From the IMG/VR virus record IMGVR_UViG_3300020281_000034, positions 1 through 53,521 of that record: 53,521 nt of DNA; one strand, 5' to 3'. The stretch comes from a virus. The translations under genes were made by a program, and so were the position numbers. Positions within the stretch are counted from its first letter, which is position 1. Each line of letters opens with the position of its first letter. The notes under the pieces are model-generated. The model made no database searches. It saw only the letters and a list, made by a program, of their open reading frames with translations, and was not told the origin of the DNA. Below, piece by piece: positions 15,139-21,487 of this stretch.

Positions 15139-15710
15139 ATCTCCTTTAGTAATTGTAGAAGTTTCATTTTGCATTTTTGTTTGTCAAAGCATAAAAATGA
15201 ACTGTACTTTGTAACCATTCTTCTTATATCTGGCCATATTAAGTCTTGTTTTAAATCTCTGTCAAACTGTTTCATGTAGTTGACCAAACTTTGTAGTATC
15301 ACCATAGTTTCCAAACTAATTCTTTTTGCAAGATAAGATTTGATAAGAGTTGGATGTTTACCAGACTCGCACTTAAATATGTTATCAAAACTTTCTTGAG
15401 AAACTAAATGTGACATATCTCTAATAAAGTTATATGTCAACGATTGTTGATTTTTAGACCACTCTATATAATTTTCTTCCTTAAAATCTCCAATGTAACC
15501 TTTCGGTTGTTTGATAAAGTTAGATAGAAAAAAATCTAATTCTTTACCCTCATATTTTCTTGCAACTCTTGAGAAAAAATTCCTGTCTTTTCTTTTCAAA
15601 AAAGATGCTTTTGAGGCAGATGTTTTACCACCATATCTTTTGTAATCATAGTCACTTGTAAAGTGTAATTTAAGACCTAGATACATTTGATAGGCTTCCC
15701 ACGATTCCAT
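15135..15710 (-). CDS. 59: helicase-loading protein gp59
   Basis: 191 residues (T4 gp59 is 217). The alignment by eye covers KRYGGKTSASKASFLKRKDRNFFSRVARKYEGKELDFFLSNFIKQPKGYIGDF against the T4 run ending in ANQDAWIGDI. The distal TLIKSYLAKRISLETMVILQSLVNYMKQFD against the T4 helix NIISFETFILLDSFLNIID also fits. gp59 places the gp41 helicase on gp32-coated forks. It is followed by gp33 as in T4, where 59 and 33 are neighbours. Confidence 0.85.
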   Translation of the reverse strand: MESWEAYQMYLGLKLHFTSDYDYKRYGGKTSASKASFLKRKDRNFFSRVARKYEGKELDFFLSNFIKQPKGYIGDFKEENYIEWSKNQQSLTYNFIRDMSHLVSQESFDNIFKCESGKHPTLIKSYLAKRISLETMVILQSLVNYMKQFDRDLKQDLIWPDIRRMVTKYSSFLCFDKQKCKMKLLQLLKEI

Positions 15711-15712
15711 AA

Positions 15713-15946
15713 TTAAATAGGTAATGTTGCAACTCTTGGTAAAAAGTTTAATTCCCTTGCATCTGCCTCTAACTTCTCTTTCAGAGGTTTAGAAATTAAT
15801 GGAGCGACAGTATCTGGCTCCATATTATTCTTTTCGCAATAATCTAGAATAGCATCCATATAAGTTACACCACCACATTTGACTATTTCTTCAATCTGTA
15901 GTGCAAATTTCTTTGGTGTCATTTTCACGACTTCTTCTAGATTCAT
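15713..15946 (-). CDS. 33: late promoter recognition protein gp33
   Basis: 77 residues from the ATG at 15946 (AAGGAG 8 nt upstream; a longer frame to 16000 lacks this). FALQIEEIVKCGGVTYMDAILDYCEKNNMEPDTVAPLI-SKPLKEKLEADARELNFLP matches T4 gp33 (FIIEKMVEEFGMSYLEATTAFLEENSI... then LLRP). gp33 bridges RNA polymerase, gp55 and the sliding clamp at late promoters. This agrees with the many TATAAATA elements in the window. gp55 is not in the window. Confidence 0.85.
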   Translation of the reverse strand: MNLEEVVKMTPKKFALQIEEIVKCGGVTYMDAILDYCEKNNMEPDTVAPLISKPLKEKLEADARELNFLPRVATLPI

Positions 15947-16000
15947 TACAAAAACTCCTTTGTTATGTTGAAATGGAGTTAACCATGACTCCACACGCAC

Positions 16001-16204
16001 TTATTAAGTAGTGACCCTTATTATTTTGTGTTGGTGGGACTTGGGTACACCCACAACTGAAGAACCAAGATACCATTCTTGCGTAATCTCCAGAACCTAG
16101 TTCCAATCGGTGAGATTGATGTGACACAGCGTGCTTCCACTACCATGCCTGGATACCACTCCTAACTAGTCAAGTTCATATCTCTTGGTGAGATACTCTT
16201 CCTT
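16001..16204 (-). ncRNA. structured non-coding region downstream of tmRNA
   Basis: There is no convincing gene, and base composition is visibly more GC-rich than its surroundings. At least four hairpins can be drawn: TATCTC/GAGATA (16179-16184 with 16190-16195), AATCTC/GAGATT (16085-16090 with 16112-16117) enclosing GAAC/GTTC, CAAGA/TCTTG (16066-16081) and GTGGG/CCCAC (16034-16038 with 16050-16054). It could be the 3' part of the tmRNA coding piece, a second small RNA processed from the same transcript, or a leader of gp33. I searched it for tRNA arms and found none that fit. Confidence 0.5.
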
Positions 16205-16602
16205 GCACAACACGATTTTGGCCGTCGCCAAACTATGAAACTGGTAGTGGTGTTTCTGTTTCCAAGTACACCACTAAAACTCAGTACGATTAAGCAGCTA
16301 GTGCATAATCTACAGGCGCAAAATTATCGTTTGCACTTATTTGTTTTGACCGATAACGAGGTCATGCGACAGTTCTACTCTCATATCCATTTGTTAGTCG
16401 ATCCTATTTCGCCCCCACAAAGACATACTAGCCGATTCTACCTCACAATCAGATGATGTTAACCCTTGTGTACACAGAGGTATGGTTACATATTACAGTT
16501 GGGCTCCCAAGTTCATATGTCATCATCTAGTATGTCTATGGTGGAGGCGATGGGTACTGCCCCCATGTCCTACCCAAATATCAATTCGTATCAACAAACT
16601 GT
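16205..16602 (-). ncRNA. ssrA: circularly permuted two-piece tmRNA
   Basis: Read on the minus strand, the acceptor piece comes first. T-arm ATGGG-GGCAGTA-CCCAT (16566-16550), then CGCCTCC (16549-16543), then ACCA ending at 16539. The coding piece starts at 16416 with GGGGGCG (16416-16410), which pairs over all 7 positions (one G-U) with the acceptor strand, followed by a D-loop-like GGATCGAC. The tag frame starts at GCA (16334) and encodes ANDNFAPVDYALAA, stop TAA at 16292-16290. AACTGT (16374-16369) pairs with ACAGTT (16602-16597), joining the two pieces. A pseudoknot follows the tag: TAGTGGTGT/ACACCACTA (16276-16245) with GAAAC/GTTTC. The spacer between pieces has an 11-bp perfect helix (16421-16431 with 16527-16537). 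The 3' end of the coding piece is approximate. tmRNA rescues stalled ribosomes and tags their products for proteolysis. Confidence 0.92.
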
Positions 16603-16606
16603 ACCT

Positions 16607-16637
16607 TATTTATATCATATAAAATTTTATAAGTCAA
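16607..16637 (-). promoter_or_regulatory. overlapping sigma70-like and late promoter of the tmRNA
   Basis: TTGACT (16632-16637), a 17-nt spacer ending TGA, then TATAAATA (16607-16614), the same composite layout as at gp32. Start of transcription near 16601 would coincide with the 5' end of the acceptor piece needed for the ACAGTT/AACTGT helix. The -35 overlaps the end of the upstream secreted-protein gene. Confidence 0.75.
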
Positions 16638-16986
16638 TACCTTTTTTATTTAAATCTGTATTCATATTGATTCTTCCCTTACCAGATCCTAATACACACG
16701 CAAACTTATTGTCTTTAGTAAACTCTAAAAGAGTCCAAGTAAGTGTTTTTGTATTCATGGCCAGAACAAATCTAGTATTAAGAAATATACCCTCTACTGC
16801 CATAGAACGTCCATCCATCCAAATAAAAGGATCTTCACCAGATGATTTTAGACTTTCTATAACAACATCTGCATTACCACATTGAGCTGGTTTCATTACC
16901 CAACCAGTATTAGGACTTTTTGTCTGTGCGTTTATACTAAAGGTACTGAGCAACAGAAATGTTGTTATCAGAAATATTTTTTTCAT
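16627..16986 (-). CDS. secreted protein of unknown function
   Basis: 119 residues with a signal peptide (MKKIFLITTFLLLSTFSINA, cleavage near AQT). The mature domain is small, with two Cys (AQCGNADVV and KFACVLGSGKGRIN) and WMDGRSMAVEGIFLNTRFVLAMN. It is predicted to be periplasmic. It overlaps the end of the nuclease gene by 50 nt. Related small secreted proteins occur in marine phage and bacterial genomes, but I know no function. Confidence 0.6.
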   Translation of the reverse strand: MKKIFLITTFLLLSTFSINAQTKSPNTGWVMKPAQCGNADVVIESLKSSGEDPFIWMDGRSMAVEGIFLNTRFVLAMNTKTLTWTLLEFTKDNKFACVLGSGKGRINMNTDLNKKGIDL

Positions 16987-17653
16987 TTTCTTCTCTTTCC
17001 CATTGCATTATAAATTCATCAATTACTTCAACAAGCATAGGTAGATACTCATGTTTCTTCTTAATAAACTCTTGAACATGACCATCTTCTGTGACAACAA
17101 GAATAACAATTTGTTCTATTGGTGTACCAGTTCTTTCCTCAAACATCTCTGCATATGCAGATGCTTGTATATAATACTCTAAGTTCCAATCATCATTTCT
17201 TTCTGACTTGGAAGTTTTAAAATCAATTATAGATGGAATGTTATTATACTCTGCAATGCAATCTACTCGGCCTGCAACTTTGTATTTATCACTCCATAAT
17301 CCACATTCTTGTGCATATATATTATTTATATTTGTTTTGATAACATCTTTGATTTGTGTGAATAAACAATAGGGTAAAAATTCTCTATTGTCTTTAGTTA
17401 CTTCTTTATTGTTTAGAAAATCCTCACACATCTGGTGAACTTTTGTTCCACGATTTGCAGCTGTTCTTGCAATATAATTTGCAACGTCATCACCAACTCT
17501 TTTTCTCCATTCAGAAAGACCTTGTTTCTTTCTAAGAGAAAGTACTGTAGTAATAGATGGATATAATCCACCTTGTGGTGTTATATAAAATCTTTTTCTA
17601 TTGACGTTTTTTGTAGATAATTCTGGTATATCTACTGATTTGTGTATAAACAT
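16937..17653 (-). CDS. PD-(D/E)XK exonuclease, RecB/Cas4-like
   Basis: 238 residues. The nuclease core is AGRVDCIAEYNNIPSIIDFKTSK, giving D131, D144 and K146, preceded by RGTKVHQMCEDF (His73) and E116. YYIQASAYA supplies the Q-x3-Y motif of RecB-family nucleases. It probably takes part in DNA processing during recombination or host DNA breakdown. There are no Cas genes nearby and no iron-sulphur cysteines, so Cas4 itself is unlikely. Confidence 0.8.
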   Translation of the reverse strand: MFIHKSVDIPELSTKNVNRKRFYITPQGGLYPSITTVLSLRKKQGLSEWRKRVGDDVANYIARTAANRGTKVHQMCEDFLNNKEVTKDNREFLPYCLFTQIKDVIKTNINNIYAQECGLWSDKYKVAGRVDCIAEYNNIPSIIDFKTSKSERNDDWNLEYYIQASAYAEMFEERTGTPIEQIVILVVTEDGHVQEFIKKKHEYLPMLVEVIDEFIMQWEREENEKNISDNNISVAQYL

Positions 17654-17664
17654 AATATTTCCAT

Positions 17665-17693
17665 TCTATAGTTAATTTTAATCAATATATCAA
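17665..17693 (-). promoter_or_regulatory. candidate sigma70-like promoter
   Basis: TTGATA (17688-17693), 17-nt spacer, TATAGA (17665-17670) on the minus strand, before the nuclease gene. The predicted start of transcription is only about 5 nt from the ATG at 17653. No ACGAATCA octamer is present. Weaker than the other promoters listed. Confidence 0.4.
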
Positions 17694-17700
17694 ATATGAC

Positions 17701-17961
17701 TTACATTGTCAATGGTTTTACAAAACTTTTTTTCCAAACTTCTGTAGCTGGTACACGAATAAATCTTCTCTTTGTTTCGTGTTTATTTGGATTAGGTATT
17801 GTTACCATAACTTTTTTACCTTTACGAAAAGCTTCTGCTTGATGTACTATTCTTTGACCAGACTCGATAAAGTCTTTTCTCATAGACTTAGTTATTTGTT
17901 TAGAAACACTTCGTCTTTCACCTTTAGAGGTTTGTTTATCTCTTTTCTTTTTCTTACCCAT
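17701..17961 (-). CDS. conserved basic protein
   Basis: 86 residues, strongly basic N-terminus (MGKKKKRDKQTSKGERR). The stretch VHQAEAFRKGKKVMVTIPNPNKHETKRRFIRV reads like a conserved strand-turn-strand block, and I associate it with T4-like phages next to phoH. Nucleic-acid binding is plausible from charge only. It overlaps phoH by 8 nt. Confidence 0.65.
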   Translation of the reverse strand: MGKKKKRDKQTSKGERRSVSKQITKSMRKDFIESGQRIVHQAEAFRKGKKVMVTIPNPNKHETKRRFIRVPATEVWKKSFVKPLTM

Positions 17962-18661
17962 TATTTTCTTGTCCTAACTTTATCTTACTAATGAGATATT
18001 CTTTTACTAGACCAGAACGAACTATATCACCTAAATTAAATTCTACAGTTGCAAAACTTTCCATCTTAGATATGATGGACATAAAATACTTGAGGCCTTC
18101 TTTTTCTGATTGTTTTTGTAAATCTGTCTGAAAGAAATCACCACAGAATATTATTTTACTGTCTTGTCCAACTCTTGTAGTAATAGTGTCTAGTTCGTGA
18201 AAATTTAGGTTCTGACACTCATCTACGATAATGATTGCATTGTCTAGTGTTATACCTCGTAAAAAAGATGTGGTTAGAAACATCAAACTTTGTTGATTTT
18301 TTAATCTATCATACAATAAAGAAAATGCGTGTTCATTTGGTTGTGAGAATATAAACCTTACCATGTTCTGGTATGGTACTTGAAACAATGCAGTTTTATC
18401 TTCTTCATCGCCTGGTAAAAAACCTATTTCTCTTGTAGGAACTGCACTACGAACTAGATAAACTGTATCATACTTAGTATCATTTCTTAGACATTCCTGT
18501 AATGCAAGATACAAAGAAATAAATGTTTTTCCTGTACCAGCTGCACCATAGAGAAACATATTCTTTCCTTTTTTGTAATGTTCAAATACTTTCTTTTGAT
18601 TATCACCAACTGGCGATACAGAAATCATATCATCAATTCTAATATCTTTTGCTTTAGCCAT
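17954..18661 (-). CDS. phoH: PhoH-family ATPase
   Basis: 235 residues. Walker A GAAGTGKT at residues 39-46, VRSAVPTREIGFLPGDEEDK (the PhoH signature), Walker B IIIVDECQN and sensor CGDFFQTDL. Common in marine phages and often used as a marker gene. The cellular role is not settled (RNA-related ATPase or helicase is likely). It overlaps both neighbours by a few bases, within a long leftward operon. Confidence 0.93.
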   Translation of the reverse strand: MAKAKDIRIDDMISVSPVGDNQKKVFEHYKKGKNMFLYGAAGTGKTFISLYLALQECLRNDTKYDTVYLVRSAVPTREIGFLPGDEEDKTALFQVPYQNMVRFIFSQPNEHAFSLLYDRLKNQQSLMFLTTSFLRGITLDNAIIIVDECQNLNFHELDTITTRVGQDSKIIFCGDFFQTDLQKQSEKEGLKYFMSIISKMESFATVEFNLGDIVRSGLVKEYLISKIKLGQENNG

Positions 18662-18972
18662 TAACTAACTTTCCATTTACTTCTGTGTTTATCAATCACT
18701 CGTTTTGTCTGTGATTGTTTTACAGTTCTTCTATTGTATCTTTCGTCTATTTCACTGCCTGGGTGATTTTCACCAATCTTCTGTAACACTTCTTTAAACC
18801 CATCATCAGTTTTACTGTCTACTGTAGTTGCAACTGTAGATACAATTGCAAATGGTGTAGGTATTTGTGTTATGTGTGGATTTTTCTCTAGAAGTTCTTC
18901 TCTTCTTGAATTTGACAAAAAGTCATCAAACTGTTCACCAGTTTCATTATTCATAAATCTAAATGTAGGCAT
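18661..18972 (-). CDS. conserved T4-like phage protein
   Basis: 103 residues. The opening MPTFRFMNNETGEQFDDFLSNSRREELLEKNPHI resembles the first half of FmdB-type zinc ribbons but lacks the cysteines. The end IDERYNRRTVKQSQTKRVIDKHRSKW is basic. Genes of this kind sit beside phoH in many T4-like marine phages. Function unknown. Confidence 0.65.
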   Translation of the reverse strand: MPTFRFMNNETGEQFDDFLSNSRREELLEKNPHITQIPTPFAIVSTVATTVDSKTDDGFKEVLQKIGENHPGSEIDERYNRRTVKQSQTKRVIDKHRSKWKVS

Positions 18973-19202
18973 TATCTAACTACCGAATCTCTTAAATCGT
19001 TCAACTCTTTTATTCTATTTAGGAGTCCATATTTCTCTTTATTCATTACTGCAATTTCTTTTTTCAATAACTCTACTTGTCGTCTTAACTCTGCATTTTC
19101 TTGTCTTAAAGATACCCTCTCGTCAAACTTCATACTCTTTTCCTTTCTTAACTTCCAAAGAATCCATTCATAATATCTTTCTGGTTCTACATCATCATCC
19201 AT
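18972..19202 (-). CDS. coiled-coil protein
   Basis: 76 residues. Acidic start (MDDDVEPERYYEWILWKL), then a long heptad-type helix (RVSLRQENAELRRQVELLKKEIAVMNKEK). It overlaps its upstream neighbour by 16 nt and touches its downstream neighbour. No function assigned. Confidence 0.6.
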   Translation of the reverse strand: MDDDVEPERYYEWILWKLRKEKSMKFDERVSLRQENAELRRQVELLKKEIAVMNKEKYGLLNRIKELNDLRDSVVR

Positions 19203-19726
19203 GTTGGTGTTTCTCTATTTGTCCACTTTGCAAAATCTTTCTTATACTTTATATAGTAGTTTCGATATGCAAGTATACTGTCATCACCTTTTACATCATC
19301 AGGCATGGCCTGTGGTATTTCTGTTAAACCTTTTTCTTCAATATTTACTGGTGGTGTTCTAAGAAGTTCTCGTAACAAAGAGTCTGTATAGTGAACTTTA
19401 CCATACCTATGTGTATATTCATCACATAGATTTTCAAATAAACTGTGTAACCAAATATAGTTTGTAATACTTTCTCTTGTCCATATTGCACTTGGATGAT
19501 TAATATGTGAAGCTTTGTAGAGTATATTTTCTATATTTGTATTTGGGTGTTTCCATCTGCGTATTCTACGACCATTCTTAGTCTTATCCTCATACTCTAC
19601 ACCATCAAGTATTCTATGTGCAGTAGACATAAGTTGTGCATACTCTATAATCATTTTCACAACGTGTTTGTCACAATGCATTTGTGCAGACTTTTTAGTA
19701 TCTTCATGTAGATTGAATATGTTCAT
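19187..19726 (-). CDS. conserved phage protein of unknown function
   Basis: 179 residues. Conserved-looking blocks are AQMHCDKHVVKMIIEYAQLMSTAHRILDG, NHPSAIWTRESITNYIWL, LCDEYTHRYGKVH and AYRNYYIKYKKDFAKWTNRETP. The His/Cys/Asp/Lys clustering (HCDKHVVKM) suggests an active or metal site. I have seen this family in many large phages and viruses but know no proven activity. It overlaps the adjacent genes by 4-16 nt. Confidence 0.7.
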   Translation of the reverse strand: MNIFNLHEDTKKSAQMHCDKHVVKMIIEYAQLMSTAHRILDGVEYEDKTKNGRRIRRWKHPNTNIENILYKASHINHPSAIWTRESITNYIWLHSLFENLCDEYTHRYGKVHYTDSLLRELLRTPPVNIEEKGLTEIPQAMPDDVKGDDSILAYRNYYIKYKKDFAKWTNRETPTWMMM

Positions 19727-19953
19727 TTTTTCACACAGAAGTTTCGTAAAAATTTACAATCAACTTCTCCTTTACATACTTTTTCATGTTTTGCATTTTC
19801 CCAACAATCGCCATCTGGTAAATGCATCTGTACAAACATACCCCATGTTCCCATAGAAGTAAAGAGTAAAATAGCAGGAATTATCAACATCATAAAAACT
19901 AGTGTAATAAATGCTGATCCAAATCCCTCATTGTCATATGGTTCATTATTCAT
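19723..19953 (-). CDS. small membrane protein with Cys-rich periplasmic tail
   Basis: 76 residues from the ATG at 19953, which overlaps the stop of the hydrolase gene as ATGA and has GGGAG upstream. One transmembrane helix (FITLVFMMLIIPAILLFTSMG) is followed by a tail with four Cys (DGDCWENAKHEKVCKGEVDCKFLRNFCVKK). Directly downstream of a SleB-type hydrolase, it could be part of a lysis unit (a pinholin or regulator), but this is only positional. Confidence 0.55.
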   Translation of the reverse strand: MNNEPYDNEGFGSAFITLVFMMLIIPAILLFTSMGTWGMFVQMHLPDGDCWENAKHEKVCKGEVDCKFLRNFCVKK

Positions 19954-20384
19954 TTTCTGTTCTCCCATCTATAAAATATATGTTTATCAATTTTTGCAAT
20001 TCTTCTATACTTTTTATTCTTAGCCCAATATGGAAAAACAGAGGTCGCATGATAATGTGTAGCATTACCTACAAGTTCTTCTGTTCTTCCTGCTATTACT
20101 GTCTTTGCAACCATCAAAGAAGTTTTCCATGATTTACTTTTTGTATTCGGTGTATCGTCTGCACCATCACAGTACCAACTAAAATGACACATATTCTTTT
20201 TGGGTAAACCATTACTATCTAAAACTGCTTGTTTAACAACTCCACAGATTGTATCTGGAAATCGTTTATCGTTTACACGATTAATAACGACTTGTGCAAC
20301 AGCAATCTGTCCAACAATGGGTTCTGAACGTGCTTCATGGTACACGTTCATGGCCATACACATTAATGCAGTTTTAAGTAACAT
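19950..20384 (-). CDS. SleB-type cell wall hydrolase (endolysin candidate)
   Basis: 144 residues from the ATG at 20384. The order of motifs YHEARSE (catalytic Glu), GQIAVAQVVINRV, FPDTICGVV, CHFSWYCDG and ATHYHATSVFPYWA fits the Hydrolase_2/SleB family of peptidoglycan lytic enzymes. The hydrophobic start (MLLKTALMCMAM) may act as a weak signal-anchor. A second, unrelated peptidoglycan enzyme is encoded at 21619-22074. AATAAATA 6 nt before the start codons resembles a late promoter with one mismatch. Confidence 0.85.
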   Translation of the reverse strand: MLLKTALMCMAMNVYHEARSEPIVGQIAVAQVVINRVNDKRFPDTICGVVKQAVLDSNGLPKKNMCHFSWYCDGADDTPNTKSKSWKTSLMVAKTVIAGRTEELVGNATHYHATSVFPYWAKNKKYRRIAKIDKHIFYRWENRK

Positions 20385-20393
20385 CACAAGTAT

Positions 20394-20588
20394 TTATTGT
20401 TTATCAACCCAAAATTCATTCCAAAACATATCTAGTTCTTTACTCAACATTACTGATGTTGTAGTAATATCATCAAAATCAAACATTTTTAACCAGAACT
20501 CTTTAAAGGATTCACAATCATTAATAACTTCGTGAGCATGATCCCAAAACTTTTCTTCAAAATCTAACATTAAACTTGACATTCCCAT
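20394..20588 (-). CDS. hypothetical acidic protein
   Basis: 64 residues, rich in Phe, Trp and Asp/Glu (FWDHAHEVINDCESFKEFWLKMFDFDD). It is the first gene behind the promoter at 20615-20643, with leader AAGGAGAGAG before the ATG. Small acidic early proteins of this kind are often host-takeover factors or mimics, but no function is known. Confidence 0.6.
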   Translation of the reverse strand: MGMSSLMLDFEEKFWDHAHEVINDCESFKEFWLKMFDFDDITTTSVMLSKELDMFWNEFWVDKQ

Positions 20589-20607
20589 AACTCTCTCCTT
20601 TTTAATT

Positions 20608-20643
20608 ACGAATCATTATATCATTTTTCGATATAATTGTCAA
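20608..20643 (-). promoter_or_regulatory. consensus sigma70-like promoter with ACGAATCA octamer
   Basis: TTGACA (20638-20643), 17-nt spacer ending TGA, TATAAT (20615-20620), immediately followed by GATTCGT. The octamer is at 20608-20615. It is the best match to consensus in the window, and its -35 lies inside the end of the metalloprotease-like gene. Confidence 0.85.
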
Positions 20644-21007
20644 ACATTTTTCTTTCTAACTTAAAAGCCTCTATTTCATAAGGTCTATCTTCATATGCAA
20701 CCTTACTACTTTTATCTACGGCGAATATATCACCACCAAATTCTTTCTTGATATGTTGTTTAATATGAACAAACTCATGAAAGATTGTTTTAATCAAATC
20801 ATCTACTGATAATTGTCTATTAATTCTAATATAATATGACCTATCATCTAAATCATAAACATCACCACATTGACCAAACTTTAAAGGTTCAATATGAATC
20901 TCATCAATCTTATGTCTAGGTAATAGATAAGACTTTGCGAACCAGAGAGCATCCTCAATGGTTCGTTTTAGTTTTTTATTGGTTCTTCTTTTAAATTCTA
21001 TGTACAT
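20621..21007 (-). CDS. HExxH metalloprotease-like protein
   Basis: 128 residues from the ATG at 21007. IKTIFHEFVHIKQHIK contains a zincin HExxH site followed by a Glu-containing segment (YEDRPYEIEAFKLE) that could give the third ligand, as in SprT/wss-type phage peptidases. Substrate unknown. It starts 1 nt after the upstream gene's stop. An upstream TTG is an alternative start. Confidence 0.65.
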   Translation of the reverse strand: MYIEFKRRTNKKLKRTIEDALWFAKSYLLPRHKIDEIHIEPLKFGQCGDVYDLDDRSYYIRINRQLSVDDLIKTIFHEFVHIKQHIKKEFGGDIFAVDKSSKVAYEDRPYEIEAFKLERKMFDNYIEK

Positions 21008-21008
21008 A

Positions 21009-21194
21009 TTAATCAAAAGTTATTTGAGCTGCATAGTCAATATTATCAAAGATTTTATCTAACTCTGCAATCTTTTCCTTGCACTTCATTATTGCAAATC
21101 CGTTGCCAGGGGTTTTCTTTTTCTTTCGTTCAAGGGAATTTAACATATCTTTAAAGAATGTATATTCTTTTTGTAATTGTGTCAGTTGATTCAT
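21009..21194 (-). CDS. small coiled-coil protein
   Basis: 61 residues from the ATG at 21194. A longer frame to 21272 is ruled out because the promoter at 21225-21253 starts transcription after it. Sequence is LTQLQKEYTFFKDMLNSLERKKKKTPGNG followed by a second helix, giving a helix-turn-helix hairpin. Its leader AAGAGAGAGA is a 9-nt match to the loop of the small RNA at 21488-21577. Function unknown. Confidence 0.6.
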   Translation of the reverse strand: MNQLTQLQKEYTFFKDMLNSLERKKKKTPGNGFAIMKCKEKIAELDKIFDNIDYAAQITFD

Positions 21195-21224
21195 AATAAT
21201 CTCTCTCTTGTTAACTATACCTAT

Positions 21225-21253
21225 ATTATAAACTGATTCGTTTTTTGTGTCAA
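21225..21253 (-). promoter_or_regulatory. consensus sigma70-like promoter, octamer in spacer
   Basis: TTGACA (21248-21253), 17-nt spacer, TATAAT (21225-21230). The octamer ACGAATCA is present in reverse orientation inside the spacer (21234-21241). It drives the 61-residue gene and the metalloprotease-like gene. Confidence 0.85.
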
Positions 21254-21435
21254 GTAAAAAAAGAGGGAACAAAAGTTCCCTCTTGAAGCCTCGTTAAATG
21301 TCACCAAGTTTCGGCCACCCACTCTTGGTGCAGTAACTTCTGTAAGAGTATTGAGTCCTTGAGTTTACCAGACTTGTAACTCACTCTGTTACTTTCGTCA
21401 TGTCATTGGTTTTAATCTCCCTCTTTATTAACTAT
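21254..21435 (-). ncRNA. stand-alone small RNA, about 180 nt
   Basis: Bounded by its own promoter (21442-21470) and a strong terminator (stem 21261-21270 with 21275-21284, then a T run). Internal stems include GTAAC/GTTAC and CACCAAG/CTTGGTG. Base composition is richer in G+C than flanking genes. Coding alternatives are poor: AUG-ACA-UGA and a six-codon frame after a GGGAGA site, then a 27-codon GTG frame. One of these could be a regulatory leader peptide. No known RNA family is recognised. Confidence 0.6.
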
Positions 21436-21441
21436 ACTTAC

Positions 21442-21470
21442 AGTATATACTGATTCGTTTAGTTTGTCAA
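21442..21470 (-). promoter_or_regulatory. sigma70-like promoter of the 180-nt RNA, octamer in spacer
   Basis: TTGACA (21465-21470), 17-nt spacer, TATACT (21442-21447). The octamer lies in the spacer (21451-21458) at the same place and orientation as in the promoter at 21225-21253, so the two are near copies. Confidence 0.8.
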
Positions 21471-21487
21471 CACTTTTTGTTATCAAA

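Noticed and set aside
16001-16204. Possible tRNA gene
   Set aside because: No cloverleaf can be drawn on either strand: hairpins have wrong spacing, there is no TTCRA-type T-loop with a 5-bp stem, and no matching acceptor ends. The ...CCCACCA near 16033 is part of a simple hairpin.
16235-16885. Two plus-strand open frames (16235-16456 and 16466-16885) across the tmRNA region
   Set aside because: They lie opposite the tmRNA and the secreted-protein gene, lack ribosome-binding sites and have no recognisable content; the structured RNA explains the lack of stops.
17323-17330. Exact TATAAATA on the minus strand
   Set aside because: It falls in the middle of the RecB-like nuclease gene (codons for Asn-Asn-Ile-Tyr) with no gene start at a suitable distance; treated as chance in AT-rich DNA.
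16937-17653. Cas4 identity for the RecB-like nuclease
   Set aside because: The four cluster-binding cysteines of Cas4 are missing and there are no other cas-like genes in the window.
21009-21272. 87-residue version of the small coiled-coil gene starting at 21272
   Set aside because: Its first 26 codons cover the -35, spacer and -10 of the promoter at 21225-21253, so they cannot be on that transcript; the ATG at 21194 fits.
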